This document shows positions 14,795 through 24,204 of a stretch of 64,000 nucleotides of DNA, piece by piece. Every line of letters begins with the position of its first letter. Position 1 is the first letter of the stretch. The notes below the pieces were generated by a model. It was not told the origin of the DNA. It did no database searches and was given only the letters and a program-made list of their open reading frames with translations. The translations under genes and the position numbers were made by a program. This DNA comes from Lysobacter sp. S4-A87 (lineage in GTDB: Bacteria; Pseudomonadota; Gammaproteobacteria; Xanthomonadales; Xanthomonadaceae): the NCBI RefSeq assembly GCF_022637455.1, contig NZ_CP093341.1, positions 744,001-808,000 of the forward strand, in the 5' to 3' direction.

Positions 14795-17700
14795 TCAGGC
14801 CACACCAGCCAGGCGCGAAGCCTCCGCCAGGTCGACCGAGACCAGTCGGCTGACGCCGGGTTCGCGCATGGTGACGCCGGAAAGCTGTTGCGCCGCTTCC
14901 ATCGTCGCCTTGTTGTGGGTCACGAACAGGAACTGTACCTGTTCACTCATCTCGCTGACCATCGATGCCAGTCGACCGACGTTGGCTTCGTCGAGCGGAG
15001 CGTCGACCTCGTCGAGCAGGCAGAACGGTGCCGGGTTGAGGCGGAAGATCGCGAACACCAGCGCCACCGCGGTCATCGCCTTCTCGCCACCGGACAGCAG
15101 CGAGATGTTCGACACGCGCTTGCCCGGCGGGCGCGCCATGATCGATACGCCGGTGTCGAGCAGGTCCTCGCCGGTCAGCTCCAGGTAGGCATGGCCGCCA
15201 CCGAACAGGCGCGGGTACAGCTCCTGCACGCCGCTGTTGACGCGGTCGAAGGTGTCCTTGAAGCGGCCGCGGGTCTCGCGGTCGATCTTCTTGATGGCAT
15301 CTTCGAGGGTTTCCAGCGCGGTGGTGAGGTCGGTGTCCTGGGCGTCCAGGTATTCCTTGCGCTGCGCGGCTTCGGCGTGCTCGGCGATCGCGGCCAGGTT
15401 GACCGGCTCGAGCCGGCGCAGCTTGCCGTCCAGCTCGTTGACGCTGCGCTCCCAGACCTGCGGCTCCATGTCGTCGGTCAGGGTGTTGACGACGTCCTCG
15501 AGCACGAAGCCGGCTTCGACAATCGCCGCCGACAGCTGCTCGGCCTTGAGCACCAGTGCCTGCTGCTCCAGGCGACGCTGGCCGATGGCCTCGCGCTGCT
15601 GGATGGCCTGCTCGTCGCGCTGGTGGCGGACCTGTTCGAAGCGGCGCAGGTCGTGGTCGATGCCGTCGACCGTGGTGCGCGCGGCGGTCAATGCCTGCTC
15701 GGTGATCACCCGCTGTTCGAGTGCGACCTGGCGTTGTTCTTCCAGCGTGGTGACCGGCTCGTCGCCATCGGCAAGCTGCGCCGACAGTTCGCCCAGGCGT
15801 GAATCGAGCTGGCCACGCTGGCCGCCCATGCGATCCAGGGCCTGCGCCAGTGCGGTGATCTGGGTGCGCTGGGATTCCAGCGTCAGTGCCAGCGCATGCG
15901 CGGTGTCGCGCGATTCGCGGGCGATGTTGCGGGCCTGGTCGCGGGCTTCGCCCAGGGCGCGGCGTTCGGACTCCAGCGCCTGGCGCGTGTCCTCCAGCTC
16001 GCCCATGCGCATGACCGCTTCTTCCTGCAGCGTGCGCGAGTCGCGCGACTGCTCGCGGGCGCTTTCAAGCGTTTCGGCCAGTTGCGCCAGTTCTGCATCG
16101 ATCTTCTCGATGCGGCCGCGCGCCGAATCCAGGCGGCCCTGCTGGCTCTGCAGCTGGCCGGCCAGTTCGGAGACGCTGCGGTGCGCCATGTACAGGGTGC
16201 GCTGTGCGTCCTCGCGCTGCTGCTCGGCGGCAAGCAGGCGGTCGCGCAACTGCACCAGCAGCGATTCAAGCTCGCGCTCGCGCGCCTGCAGGGTGTCGAT
16301 CTCCGCGCGCAGCGACTGGATCTCGCGTTCGCGCAGAAGTGCGCCCTGCTTGGCTGCGCCCGAGCGCAGGATCCGCACCCAGCCGGCGCCGAGGCGCTCG
16401 CCGTTGCGGGTGATGATGGATTCGCCCTCGCCCAGCATCGGCAGCATCGAGCGGGCTTCGCCGAGGTCTTCGGCGGCGTGCAGCCTGGCGAGGATGCGGC
16501 GGATCGCGATCGGCCCACGTACCTTGGAGGCCAGCGAAGTCGGCGCGAACTCGACCGGGTCGTTGTGCGGATCGACCAGGACCAGGCGGCCCTCGCCGAG
16601 TTCGCCGAGCGCATCGACCAGCACTTCCGGCGATTCGACCAGCACGCCTTCGATCATCTGGCCGAGCGCGCCTTCGACGGCGTTCTCCCAACCGGCTTCC
16701 ACCTGCAGCGCTTCGCCCACGCGCGTGGCCGAGTCGAGACCGCGGGCCTTGAGCCAGCTCAACGCGGCGCCCTGCTCCTGGCCCAGCGCGGCATGCTGCA
16801 GCGTCTCCAGCGACGACAGGCGGCCGCGTGCGGCCTGCACCTGCTTGCGTGCCTCGGCCAGTTCGGTCTGGGTGCCGCGCTGCTGGTCCTGCAGTTCGCC
16901 CAGCGCGCCCTTGCGCGACTCCAGCTCCTCGCTGAGGCTGTCGATCGAGAACTTCTGGGTTTCGTGCTGCTCCTGCAGCGCAGCGAACGATTCCGACAGC
17001 GCGCCCAGGTCGAGCCCGGCGCGTTCGTTGTTGAGTGCTTCGCGACGTCGGTCGGCGTCGAGCACCTGGCGATCGAGGTGCTCGATGCGGGTGCGCTCGA
17101 CGTCGGCGGCGCGCGCGGCTTCGGACTGGGCACGGCTGTGCTCGTCCCAGCGCTGCTGCCATTCGGTGAGCCGCGTTTCAGCGTCGCGCAGGGCTTCCTG
17201 GCGCATGCCGTCTTCGTCGCGCAACTGCTCCAGGCGCGGTTCGGATTCGGCGACGGCGGCGCGCAGCACGTCCAGGCGCGACTGGTCGCTGCCGATGTGC
17301 TGGCCCAGTTCGGCCAACGCCGACAGTGCCTCGTCGCGAGCCTTGAGCAGGCGCGTCGACATCTCGCGCTGGTGCTGGATCTGCTGTTCGATACGGGCCA
17401 GCGTGCCGCCAACCTCGTAGCTGGCCGCCTGGGCCTTGTTCAGGGCCTCAGCGGACTCTTCGCGGCGCACGCGGCCAACCTCGATCTCGCGCTCGGCTTC
17501 GCGCTGTTCGGCGATCAGCTGCTGCAGGCGGGTTTCCTGCTGGCTCAGCTTTTCGCGCTGGCCCTGCAGCTTCTGGTCGAGGGCGCGGTGTTCGAGCGCC
17601 TTCCACTCCGCGTCCTTGATCCGTCGTTCGGCCTGGATGGTCTGGTACTGCTCGGCCTGGCGGGCCTGGCGCTTGAGATGCTCGAGCTGCTTGCCGACTT

Positions 17701-18298
17701 CCTCGCGCAGGTCGCTGAGGCGATCGAGGTTCTCGCGGGTGTGGCGGATGCGGGTCTCGGTTTCCTTGCGGCGTTCCTTGTACTTGGAGATGCCGGCGGC
17801 CTCTTCCAGGTAGACGCGCAACTCCTCGGGCTTGGCCTCGATGATGTTGCTGATCATGCCCTGCTCGATGATCGAGTAGCTGCGCGGGCCCAGGCCGGTG
17901 CCGAGGAACAGGTCGGTGATGTCGCGACGGCGGCACTTGGCGCCGTTGAGGTAGTACTGGCTGGTGGCGTCGCGGTTGACGGTGCGCTTGACCGAGATCT
18001 CGTTGAACGCCGCGTACTCGCCGGTGATGGTGTGGTCGGAGTTGTCGAAGATCAGCTCGACCATCGCCTGCGACACCGGCTTGCGCGCCGAGGAACCGGC
18101 GAAGATCACGTCCGTCAGCGAATCGCCGCGCAGGCGGCTGGCCGAGCTTTCGCCCATCACCCAGCGCACGGCATCGATGATGTTGGACTTGCCGCAGCCG
18201 TTGGGACCGACAACGCCGGTCATGTTGTTCGGCAGGTGCAGCGTGGTCGGATCGACGAAGGATTTGAAACCGGACAGCTTGATCGTGGACAGACGCAT
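14795..18298 (-). CDS. smc: Chromosome segregation protein SMC
   Basis: Condensin ATPase that organises the chromosome together with ScpA and ScpB, both encoded at 43.6-45.6 kb. The protein is 1,167 aa, the full length for the family. It has the Walker A site GPNGCGKSN near residues 32-40, long coiled coils interrupted by the hinge (about residues 500-660), then the signature LLSGGEKAMTA and Walker B FCLLDEVDAPLDEAN near the C terminus. The start ATG is the first codon of MRLSTIKLSGFKSF, with GAGG 11 bases upstream. It is the first gene of the minus-strand run smc-zipA-ligA-epmA. Confidence 0.98.
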   Translation of the reverse strand: MRLSTIKLSGFKSFVDPTTLHLPNNMTGVVGPNGCGKSNIIDAVRWVMGESSASRLRGDSLTDVIFAGSSARKPVSQAMVELIFDNSDHTITGEYAAFNEISVKRTVNRDATSQYYLNGAKCRRRDITDLFLGTGLGPRSYSIIEQGMISNIIEAKPEELRVYLEEAAGISKYKERRKETETRIRHTRENLDRLSDLREEVGKQLEHLKRQARQAEQYQTIQAERRIKDAEWKALEHRALDQKLQGQREKLSQQETRLQQLIAEQREAEREIEVGRVRREESAEALNKAQAASYEVGGTLARIEQQIQHQREMSTRLLKARDEALSALAELGQHIGSDQSRLDVLRAAVAESEPRLEQLRDEDGMRQEALRDAETRLTEWQQRWDEHSRAQSEAARAADVERTRIEHLDRQVLDADRRREALNNERAGLDLGALSESFAALQEQHETQKFSIDSLSEELESRKGALGELQDQQRGTQTELAEARKQVQAARGRLSSLETLQHAALGQEQGAALSWLKARGLDSATRVGEALQVEAGWENAVEGALGQMIEGVLVESPEVLVDALGELGEGRLVLVDPHNDPVEFAPTSLASKVRGPIAIRRILARLHAAEDLGEARSMLPMLGEGESIITRNGERLGAGWVRILRSGAAKQGALLREREIQSLRAEIDTLQARERELESLLVQLRDRLLAAEQQREDAQRTLYMAHRSVSELAGQLQSQQGRLDSARGRIEKIDAELAQLAETLESAREQSRDSRTLQEEAVMRMGELEDTRQALESERRALGEARDQARNIARESRDTAHALALTLESQRTQITALAQALDRMGGQRGQLDSRLGELSAQLADGDEPVTTLEEQRQVALEQRVITEQALTAARTTVDGIDHDLRRFEQVRHQRDEQAIQQREAIGQRRLEQQALVLKAEQLSAAIVEAGFVLEDVVNTLTDDMEPQVWERSVNELDGKLRRLEPVNLAAIAEHAEAAQRKEYLDAQDTDLTTALETLEDAIKKIDRETRGRFKDTFDRVNSGVQELYPRLFGGGHAYLELTGEDLLDTGVSIMARPPGKRVSNISLLSGGEKAMTAVALVFAIFRLNPAPFCLLDEVDAPLDEANVGRLASMVSEMSEQVQFLFVTHNKATMEAAQQLSGVTMREPGVSRLVSVDLAEASRLAGVA

Positions 18299-18452
18299 GC
18301 GGCTGGGTTGCCTCTTGGCGGCGCGGCGGGACGCGGCCGTGATTACCGACTGGGATTAGATGTGCCTCCCAACCAATTGATTCGTATAGGAGGCGCACGG
18401 CTTGTGAGCCGTGATTTCACAGGGAGTATAGCGGGCCCGGAACGCTGAAACC

Positions 18453-18495
18453 CCTCCCCCTGGCGCTTGCGCCTGCCCTCTGCCGCAGGGGGAGG
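18453..18495 (-). terminator. Terminator-like hairpin after ugpC
   Basis: CCTCCCCCTG at 18453-18462 pairs perfectly with CAGGGGGAGG at 18486-18495, and the loop contains a smaller GGCGC/GCGCC hairpin. It starts 1 base past the ugpC stop on the minus strand. There is no clear T-run. The remaining bases up to smc (18299-18452) must hold the smc promoter, which I cannot pinpoint. Confidence 0.5.
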
Positions 18496-18496
18496 T

Positions 18497-19594
18497 TCAT
18501 CCCCGCAGGCTGACGCCGCTGTCCTGGTCGAAGTAATGCATCTGCTCGGCCACATACCCCAGGTGCACGGTATCGCCCACCGTGGGCAGGTCCCGGGGCG
18601 CCACCCGCAGGATCAGCTCGACGCCACCGCACCCCAGGTCGATGAACGCCTCGTTGCCGACCGGCTCGACCGCCTCGACCGTGGCCGTCAGGTGGCCGGG
18701 CCCGGGCTGGCCCAGGTACATGTCCTCCGGACGCAGGCCGACGGTCAGCTGCCGGCCCAGGTACCCGCGCACTCGCTCGACCATGTCGGCCGGCGGCTTC
18801 AGCGGCAGCTCGACGCCGTCGCCCATCCGCAGTTTCAGACCGCCGTTCTCGACGACCTCGCCCCACAGCAGGTTCATCTTCGGACTGCCCAGGAACGTCG
18901 CCACGAACAGGTTGGCCGGCCGGTTGTACAACCCCATGGGCGTGTCGATCTGCTGGATGCGCCCCTTGTCGAGCACGACGATGCGCTGGCCCAGCGTCAT
19001 CGCCTCGATCTGGTCGTGGGTGACGTAGACCATGGTCGTGCCCAGCTGCCGGTGCAGGCGCGAGATTTCCACGCGCGTGGATGCGCGCAGCTTGGCGTCG
19101 AGGTTCGACAGCGGCTCGTCGAGCAGGAACACCTGCGGCTGCCGTACCAGGGCGCGCCCCAGGGCGACACGCTGGCGCTGACCACCCGACAGGGCCGCCG
19201 GCTTGCGATCGAGCAGCGACTCCAGCTCGAGCATGCCCGCGGCCTCGCGCACCCGGCGTTCGATCTCGGCCTTGCCGGTGCCGCGCAGCTTCAATCCGAA
19301 GCCCAGGTTCTCGGCCACGCTCATGTGCGGGTACAGCGCGTAGCTCTGGAACACCATCGCGATGTCGCGATCCTTCGGTGCCACGTCGTTGACCAGGCGC
19401 TCGCCGATGCGCAGTTCGCCACTGCTGATCTGTTCCAGGCCGGCGATCATCCGCAACAGCGTCGACTTGCCGCAGCCCGATGGGCCCACCAGCACCAGCA
19501 GTTCGCCATCGGCAATCTCGAAGCTCGCATCGTCGACGCCGACAAAGCCGTTGGGATAGACCTTGCGCAGACGATCCAGCTTGACCTTCGCCAT
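18497..19594 (-). CDS. ugpC: Sugar ABC transporter ATP-binding protein (MalK/UgpC type)
   Basis: ATPase subunit of a CUT1-type carbohydrate importer on the cytoplasmic face of the inner membrane. The protein is 365 aa: nucleotide-binding domain with Walker A GPSGCGKST (37-45), Q-loop MVFQSYALYPHM, signature LSGGQRQR, Walker B VFLLDEPLSNLD and switch His in YVTHDQ, followed by a C-terminal MalK regulatory (TOBE) domain. The ATG has a good ribosome site (TGGAGAATTC). It has no permease neighbours; the only MalFG-type permeases in the window are at 33.6-35.3 kb and lack an ATPase, so this is their likely partner. It diverges from the beta-glucosidase across a LacI-operator-like site. Confidence 0.92.
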   Translation of the reverse strand: MAKVKLDRLRKVYPNGFVGVDDASFEIADGELLVLVGPSGCGKSTLLRMIAGLEQISSGELRIGERLVNDVAPKDRDIAMVFQSYALYPHMSVAENLGFGLKLRGTGKAEIERRVREAAGMLELESLLDRKPAALSGGQRQRVALGRALVRQPQVFLLDEPLSNLDAKLRASTRVEISRLHRQLGTTMVYVTHDQIEAMTLGQRIVVLDKGRIQQIDTPMGLYNRPANLFVATFLGSPKMNLLWGEVVENGGLKLRMGDGVELPLKPPADMVERVRGYLGRQLTVGLRPEDMYLGQPGPGHLTATVEAVEPVGNEAFIDLGCGGVELILRVAPRDLPTVGDTVHLGYVAEQMHYFDQDSGVSLRG

Positions 19595-19710
19595 GAATTC
19601 TCCAGAGCCGTCCCCGTGCAGGGGATCGTTTCACTATCGCCGGTCGCATTGCCAGTTGATGGATCGCGCCCGATGGTTCCCAATGGGCACCGCCGTCGGC
19701 TATCCTGCCA

Positions 19711-19724
19711 TGTAACCGTTTTCA
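19711..19724. promoter_or_regulatory. LacI-type operator candidate between ugpC and GH1 gene
   Basis: TGTAACCGTTTTCA matches 12 of 14 positions of the perfect palindrome TGTAAACGTTTACA found upstream of the lacI-family gene at 42480. It lies 52 bases before the GH1 start and 117 bases before the divergent ugpC start, so one repressor could act on both. This is inferred from sequence similarity only. Confidence 0.55.
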
Positions 19725-19775
19725 CGCCTATCCACCCTGCCTCCACCCTGCTTCCTTCCCCCCGAGACCGAGCCG

Positions 19776-21170
19776 ATGAGCCGAGCACCTGGCGCCGACC
19801 AGTTCGTATTCCCCGAAGGCTTCCTGTGGGGTGCCGCCACCGCCGCCCACCAGATCGAAGGCTCGCCGATGGCCGACGGCGCCGGCCCAAGCATCTGGAC
19901 CCGCTTCGCCCACACCCCGGGGATGATGCTCAACGGTGATACCGGCGACGTCGCCTGCGACCACTACAACCGCTGGCGCGACGACGTGAAGCTGATGCGC
20001 AGCCTCGGCCTGCAGGCCTACCGCTTCAGCGTGTCGTGGTCGCGGATCCTGCCCGAGGGCACCGGTCGGGTGAACCAGAAGGGCCTGGACTTCTACGCGC
20101 GCCTGGTCGACGAACTGCTCGCCAACGACATCGAACCACTGCTGACGTTGTTCCACTGGGACCTGCCGGCCGCGCTCGACGACCGCGGCGGCTGGCTCAA
20201 CCGCGAGATCGCCGACTGGTTCGCCGAGTACGCCTCGGTGATGTACCGCGCGCTCGACGGCCGGGTGAAGAAGTGGGTGACCCACAACGAGCCGTGGGTC
20301 GTCACCGACGGCGGCTACCTGCACGGCGCGCTGGCACCGGGCCACCGCAGCAAGTTCGAAGCGCCGATCGCCTCGCACAACCTGATGCGCGCGCATGGCG
20401 CGGCGGTCAAGGCCTACCGAGAGATCGGCAAGCACGAGATCGGCCTGGTGGTGAACATCGAGCCCAAGTACGCGGCCAGCGATTCGGCCGCCGACCAGGC
20501 CGCGGTGCGTCGCGCCCATGCCTACATGAACGAGCAGTACCTGCACCCCGCCCTGCTCGGCCACTACCCGCCCGAGCTCAAGGAAATCTTCGGCGAGGCC
20601 TGGCCGGACTGGCCGGCCGAGGATTTCGAACTCATCAAGCAGCCGCTCGATTTCGTCGGCATCAACTACTACACGCGCAGCGTCACCAAGGACGCGACGA
20701 GCTATCCACTCAACACTGCCGTGGTCCGGCAGCCGCTGGGCACCTACACCGAAACCGGTTGGGAAGTTTTCCCGCAGGGCCTGACCGACCTGCTGCTGTG
20801 GTTCAAGCAGACCTATGGCGACCTGCCGGTCTACATCACCGAGAACGGTGCGGCATTCTTCGATCCGCCCACCGCCGACGTCGATCCGGTGTCGGGCGAG
20901 CGCCGCGTCCGCGACCCGCTGCGCATGGATTACCTGCGCAAGCACATCAGCGCCATCCACGATGCGATCCAGGCCGGCGTCGACATCCGCGGCTACATGC
21001 TGTGGTCGCTGATGGACAACCTGGAATGGTCGCTGGGTTACTCCAAGCGTTTCGGCATGATCCACGTCAACTACGGGACGCAGGAACGCACGCCGAAGGA
21101 CAGCGCGCTGTGGTACTCGAAGGTGATCGCTTCGCACGGACGCCAGCTGGCTGAACCGTTGCCGTACTGA
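19776..21170 (+). CDS. Family 1 beta-glucosidase
   Basis: GH1 glycosidase that releases glucose from beta-linked oligosaccharides. It has no signal peptide, so it acts in the cytoplasm. The protein is 464 aa and complete. It carries the N-terminal signature FLWGAATAAHQIEGS, the acid/base Glu172 in THNEPW, and the nucleophile Glu356 in VYITENGAA. Glucokinase and 6-phosphogluconolactonase follow on the same strand, so the released glucose would be phosphorylated and oxidised by the adjacent products. A LacI-type operator candidate lies in the promoter region. The exact linkage preference cannot be read from sequence. Confidence 0.95.
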   Translation: MSRAPGADQFVFPEGFLWGAATAAHQIEGSPMADGAGPSIWTRFAHTPGMMLNGDTGDVACDHYNRWRDDVKLMRSLGLQAYRFSVSWSRILPEGTGRVNQKGLDFYARLVDELLANDIEPLLTLFHWDLPAALDDRGGWLNREIADWFAEYASVMYRALDGRVKKWVTHNEPWVVTDGGYLHGALAPGHRSKFEAPIASHNLMRAHGAAVKAYREIGKHEIGLVVNIEPKYAASDSAADQAAVRRAHAYMNEQYLHPALLGHYPPELKEIFGEAWPDWPAEDFELIKQPLDFVGINYYTRSVTKDATSYPLNTAVVRQPLGTYTETGWEVFPQGLTDLLLWFKQTYGDLPVYITENGAAFFDPPTADVDPVSGERRVRDPLRMDYLRKHISAIHDAIQAGVDIRGYMLWSLMDNLEWSLGYSKRFGMIHVNYGTQERTPKDSALWYSKVIASHGRQLAEPLPY

Positions 21171-21344
21171 ACCTGCGCCCACACCCCCACCATGCAAGGT
21201 GAATCGACGCGCGTTTCCACCCGCTTCCGACCGACAGGGGCCCGGTAACCGCAAGACATCGCCGTTGGACTGATTTAACCTCTCGGCAGCCCGGGCGCGT
21301 GATCGCGTCCGTCTGTCTACGATCCGATCGTGCGGTGGTGATCC

Positions 21345-22349
21345 TTGAGTGTTCCCTCTTCTGCGGCAGCGCCCCCGGCAGCCGACGCCCTGCTTGCCGA
21401 CATCGGCGGCACCAATGCCCGCTTCGCGCTTGCCCGCCAGGACAAGCGGACGCCACTGCTGACCGAAAGCATCCGCGAATTCTCTGTCGCCGACTTCCCG
21501 TCGCTGTCCGAGGCAGCCCGTCATTACCTCGATACCACTGGCGCCAGCCCCCGGACCGGCGTGTTTGCCGTCGCCGGTCGGGTCGACGGCGACGAAGCCC
21601 GCATCACCAACCACCCATGGGTGATTTCGGCCGCGCGCACGCGTGATGCGCTGGGCCTGGAGTCGGTCGAACTGGTCAACGACTTCGCCGCGCAGGCAAT
21701 GGGCGCCTCCCTGCTCCAGGTGGACGACGTGGTTGCCATCGGCGCCGCCGGCTGGGACGGCCATGACGATGTCGACCGCACCTTCGCCGTCATCGGCGCC
21801 GGCACCGGCCTGGGCGTCGGCGGCCTGCTCCGTCGCGACGGCCGCTACTACCCCCTGCAGACCGAAGGTGGCCACGTCAGCTTCGCGCCCAATACCCCGG
21901 AAGAAATCGAGATCCTGCAGCACCTGTCGGGCGAGTATGGCCGCGTCTCCAACGAGCGCCTGGTCAGCGGCATGGGCCTGGTCAACCTGCACCGGGCACT
22001 GAGCGCCATCGCCGGCGAGGATCCGGGCCCGCTCAGGCCCGCCGACATCACCGCGCGTGCCCGCGAAGGCGACCCGCGCAGCCTGCGCACCATCGACATC
22101 TTCTGCGCGGTGTTCGGTGCCGCAGCCGGCGACCTCGTGCTGACGCTGGGTGCCTGGGACGGCGTCTTCCTCACCGGCGGGCTGGTGCCCAAATTGCTGT
22201 CGTCGATCGCGCATTCGGGCTTCCGCCAGCGCTTCGAGCACAAGGGACGGTTCTCGGCCGTCATGGCCCGCATCCCGACGCTGGCGGTGATCCACCCCCA
22301 GCCCGGCCTGCTCGGTGCCGCAGCGCTAGCACAGCACACGCGCCCTTGA
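21345..22349 (+). CDS. glk: Glucokinase
   Basis: Cytosolic ATP-dependent kinase making glucose-6-phosphate. The protein is 334 aa with the N-terminal phosphate-binding motif ADIGGTNARFALA, VNDFAAQAMG with the likely catalytic Asp, and the adenosine motif AVIGAGTGLGVGGLL. The start used is TTG at 21345, and no ATG is available near the N-terminal motif. The 174-base gap after the beta-glucosidase contains no other gene, while only 24 bases separate glk from the lactonase gene, so glk and pgl form a pair. Confidence 0.94.
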   Translation: MSVPSSAAAPPAADALLADIGGTNARFALARQDKRTPLLTESIREFSVADFPSLSEAARHYLDTTGASPRTGVFAVAGRVDGDEARITNHPWVISAARTRDALGLESVELVNDFAAQAMGASLLQVDDVVAIGAAGWDGHDDVDRTFAVIGAGTGLGVGGLLRRDGRYYPLQTEGGHVSFAPNTPEEIEILQHLSGEYGRVSNERLVSGMGLVNLHRALSAIAGEDPGPLRPADITARAREGDPRSLRTIDIFCAVFGAAAGDLVLTLGAWDGVFLTGGLVPKLLSSIAHSGFRQRFEHKGRFSAVMARIPTLAVIHPQPGLLGAAALAQHTRP

Positions 22350-22373
22350 AGCCGGCTGTGCCAGTATCGTGCG

Positions 22374-23123
22374 ATGGCTGTTGATCGCTCGCACGAATCC
22401 GGCACGGCGACCGTTCTGCAGCCGCCACACGACCTGCATGTCCACGCCAACGCGGACGTCTGGACCTGGGCGGCCGCGGTGGCGATCGCCGCCGAACTGC
22501 GTCGTGAACTGATCGCCCATCCGCGGGCGCGCCTGCTGCTGTCGGGCGGGACCACGCCGGCACCGGTCTACCGTGCCTTGTCGAAAGCCCCCCTTGACTG
22601 GGACCGCGTCAACGTCGGCCTGGTCGACGAACGCTGGCTGCATCCGCAGGACCTCGACAGCAATGCCCACCTGGTGCGCACGCATCTGCTGAAGAACCAG
22701 GCAGCGGCCGCGCACTTCGAACCGATGACCCGTCCCGGCAGGACCATCGAAGAAGCCGTTGCCGGCGCCAATGCGTTTGCCCGGATCGAAGCTTGCGTGG
22801 AGGTGCTGGGCATGGGCGAAGACGGCCACGTCGCCTCGCTTTTTCCGGGCATGGCCGACCTGTCCCGGACGCTCTCCAGCCGCCAGGACTACGTCGCTGT
22901 CGATGCCACCGGCTGCCCGGGCGCGCGCCAATGGACGCGACGGATCACGCTGACACCCCGGGGCATGGCAAGGGTTCCCTCGCGGTTGCTGCTCATCCAG
23001 GGAGCGCGCAAGCGCGACGTGCTCGCAGGGGCCGTCGCCGAAGGCGATCGCAACCGCTGGCCAGTGCTGACCGCATTGGACAGCGTCCACGGCACCGCGC
23101 TGCAGGTGCACTGGTGCGCGTGA
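22374..23123 (+). CDS. pgl: 6-phosphogluconolactonase
   Basis: Hydrolyses 6-phosphogluconolactone to 6-phosphogluconate in the oxidative pentose phosphate and Entner-Doudoroff routes, in the cytosol. The protein is 249 aa of the NagB/DevB fold, with LLSGGTTPAPVYRAL near the N terminus, GLVDERWLHPQDLDSNAHLVR in the middle and the family signature VLGMGEDGHVASLFPG. It follows glk by 24 bases. No zwf, edd or eda is visible in this window, which is unusual because these often cluster with pgl. Confidence 0.95.
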   Translation: MAVDRSHESGTATVLQPPHDLHVHANADVWTWAAAVAIAAELRRELIAHPRARLLLSGGTTPAPVYRALSKAPLDWDRVNVGLVDERWLHPQDLDSNAHLVRTHLLKNQAAAAHFEPMTRPGRTIEEAVAGANAFARIEACVEVLGMGEDGHVASLFPGMADLSRTLSSRQDYVAVDATGCPGARQWTRRITLTPRGMARVPSRLLLIQGARKRDVLAGAVAEGDRNRWPVLTALDSVHGTALQVHWCA

Positions 23124-23175
23124 CCGCGCACGATGGTTTCAGGGCTCGCGGGCGTAGCTGACCGTCAGCATTTCC

Positions 23176-23194
23176 CACGTCACGTCACGTCACG
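23176..23194. repeat. Short CACGT tandem repeat
   Basis: Three and a half head-to-tail copies of the pentamer CACGT lie between the convergent pgl and YkgJ genes. It is too short to assign a role. Confidence 0.5.
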
Positions 23195-23213
23195 CGCGAC
23201 GTCGCGTCGGCGG

Positions 23214-23540
23214 TTAGCGCCGCGGTTCCTCGATCAATGCCAGAGGAATCGCCTGTGCCTGCATTTCGCGGTAAGCCGCGCGTTCGGATCGGCAATAGGC
23301 ACTGCCCATGGCGAACTTGCGGCAGACGCCCGGGCGCTGATCGTAGATGCTGCAGCACATGCGGCTGTGGTCGACCGCCACACACCAGCCTTCTTCGTCG
23401 CGCGCCATCACCTCGGGACCGTCGACCATGCGCTCGACCATGTGCCTGGGCACGTTGTCCTCGGGCATCAGCACGACCGTCAGGCGACAGCACACCGCAT
23501 CGCAGTGGCTGCACGAGACTTCCGAGCGCTTCTCGCCCAT
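23214..23540 (-). CDS. YkgJ family cysteine-cluster protein (UPF0153)
   Basis: Small cytoplasmic protein, about 108 aa from the ATG at 23540 (MGEKRSEVSCSHCDAVCC), preceded by GGGGGGAC. An in-frame ATG at 23603 would add 21 residues unlike the family. It keeps the family cysteine pattern: CSHCDAVCC near the N terminus, then MCCSIYDQRPGVCRKF, eight cysteines in all, which suggests bound metal or an iron-sulfur centre. Its biochemical role has not been established. It is convergent with pgl and stands alone. Confidence 0.82.
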   Translation of the reverse strand: MGEKRSEVSCSHCDAVCCRLTVVLMPEDNVPRHMVERMVDGPEVMARDEEGWCVAVDHSRMCCSIYDQRPGVCRKFAMGSAYCRSERAAYREMQAQAIPLALIEEPRR

Positions 23541-23603
23541 CAGGCGCGTCCCCCCGCAACGGCTGATCGCTGCGGGCTGGAGGGCAAAACGCGAGGGCGG
23601 CAA

Positions 23604-23919
23604 TGCCGGCCCACGTAGGCCGTGATCACGTCGCCCGTGAGTTGGCGGTCGCTGGGGAACAAGGGGAACTCTCAGGAGGGCGCCGGCCGTTGAGGCGGCG
23701 ATGTCGCATGGCGGGAGCGCAGCGGGCGACTGGAGAGCGGTCGAGCGGGACGCAATGGACGGAACTGGTTACGGCGACATGGTACGCCCCTGCGCCATCT
23801 CGCGCTTGAACGGCGCTGAAGCGGCTCGTAGAGCGCGCACCACGATTAAATCGGCGAAGTTCACGCCCAGGGTTCGCCATACGGCGCATACTCAGCCAAC
23901 CCCCATCGAGGCGGACTCC
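23604..23919. other. Intergenic region without recognisable gene
   Basis: The 316 bases between the YkgJ gene and the small ORF at 23920 contain no convincing coding sequence on either strand. Promoters for both flanking, divergent genes should lie here, but no clear -10/-35 pair stands out. Confidence 0.5.
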
Positions 23920-24189
23920 ATGAAGCATCAGGTCGCGATCTTCCGCTTCACCCTCGGCAACGGGCAGAGCATCAGCCCCACGGCCCTGCAGTCACTGTGG
24001 GTCAGGGCGTGCCAGTCGCCGGACGTAAGCGTTGGTCGCAAGAACGGCGGTTATCCCGACACCAACCGGCCGATCTATTCGCTGTATGCGCAACCCGGGC
24101 TCGAGGACCTGTCGCAGGTCGAGCGGCGGTTGCGGCGACTGTTCGACGAATCCGGTCTGCGCGCATCGCTCGTGTCGATGCACGTGTAA
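23920..24189 (+). CDS. Small hypothetical protein (89 aa)
   Basis: I do not recognise this 89-aa protein. The ATG at 23920 (MKHQVAIFRFTLGNG) has GAGG about 8 bases upstream. It has no signal peptide, membrane helix or cysteine motif beyond a single Cys. The N-terminal half looks like a beta strand plus helix, and the C-terminal half is a charged helix (LEDLSQVERRLRRLFDESG). It is convergent with the AraC gene, 15 bases from its stop. Upstream in-frame codons are open as far as 23701, but that stretch has no protein-like composition. Confidence 0.6.
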   Translation: MKHQVAIFRFTLGNGQSISPTALQSLWVRACQSPDVSVGRKNGGYPDTNRPIYSLYAQPGLEDLSQVERRLRRLFDESGLRASLVSMHV

Positions 24190-24204
24190 GTTCACCGCAG
24201 GCCA

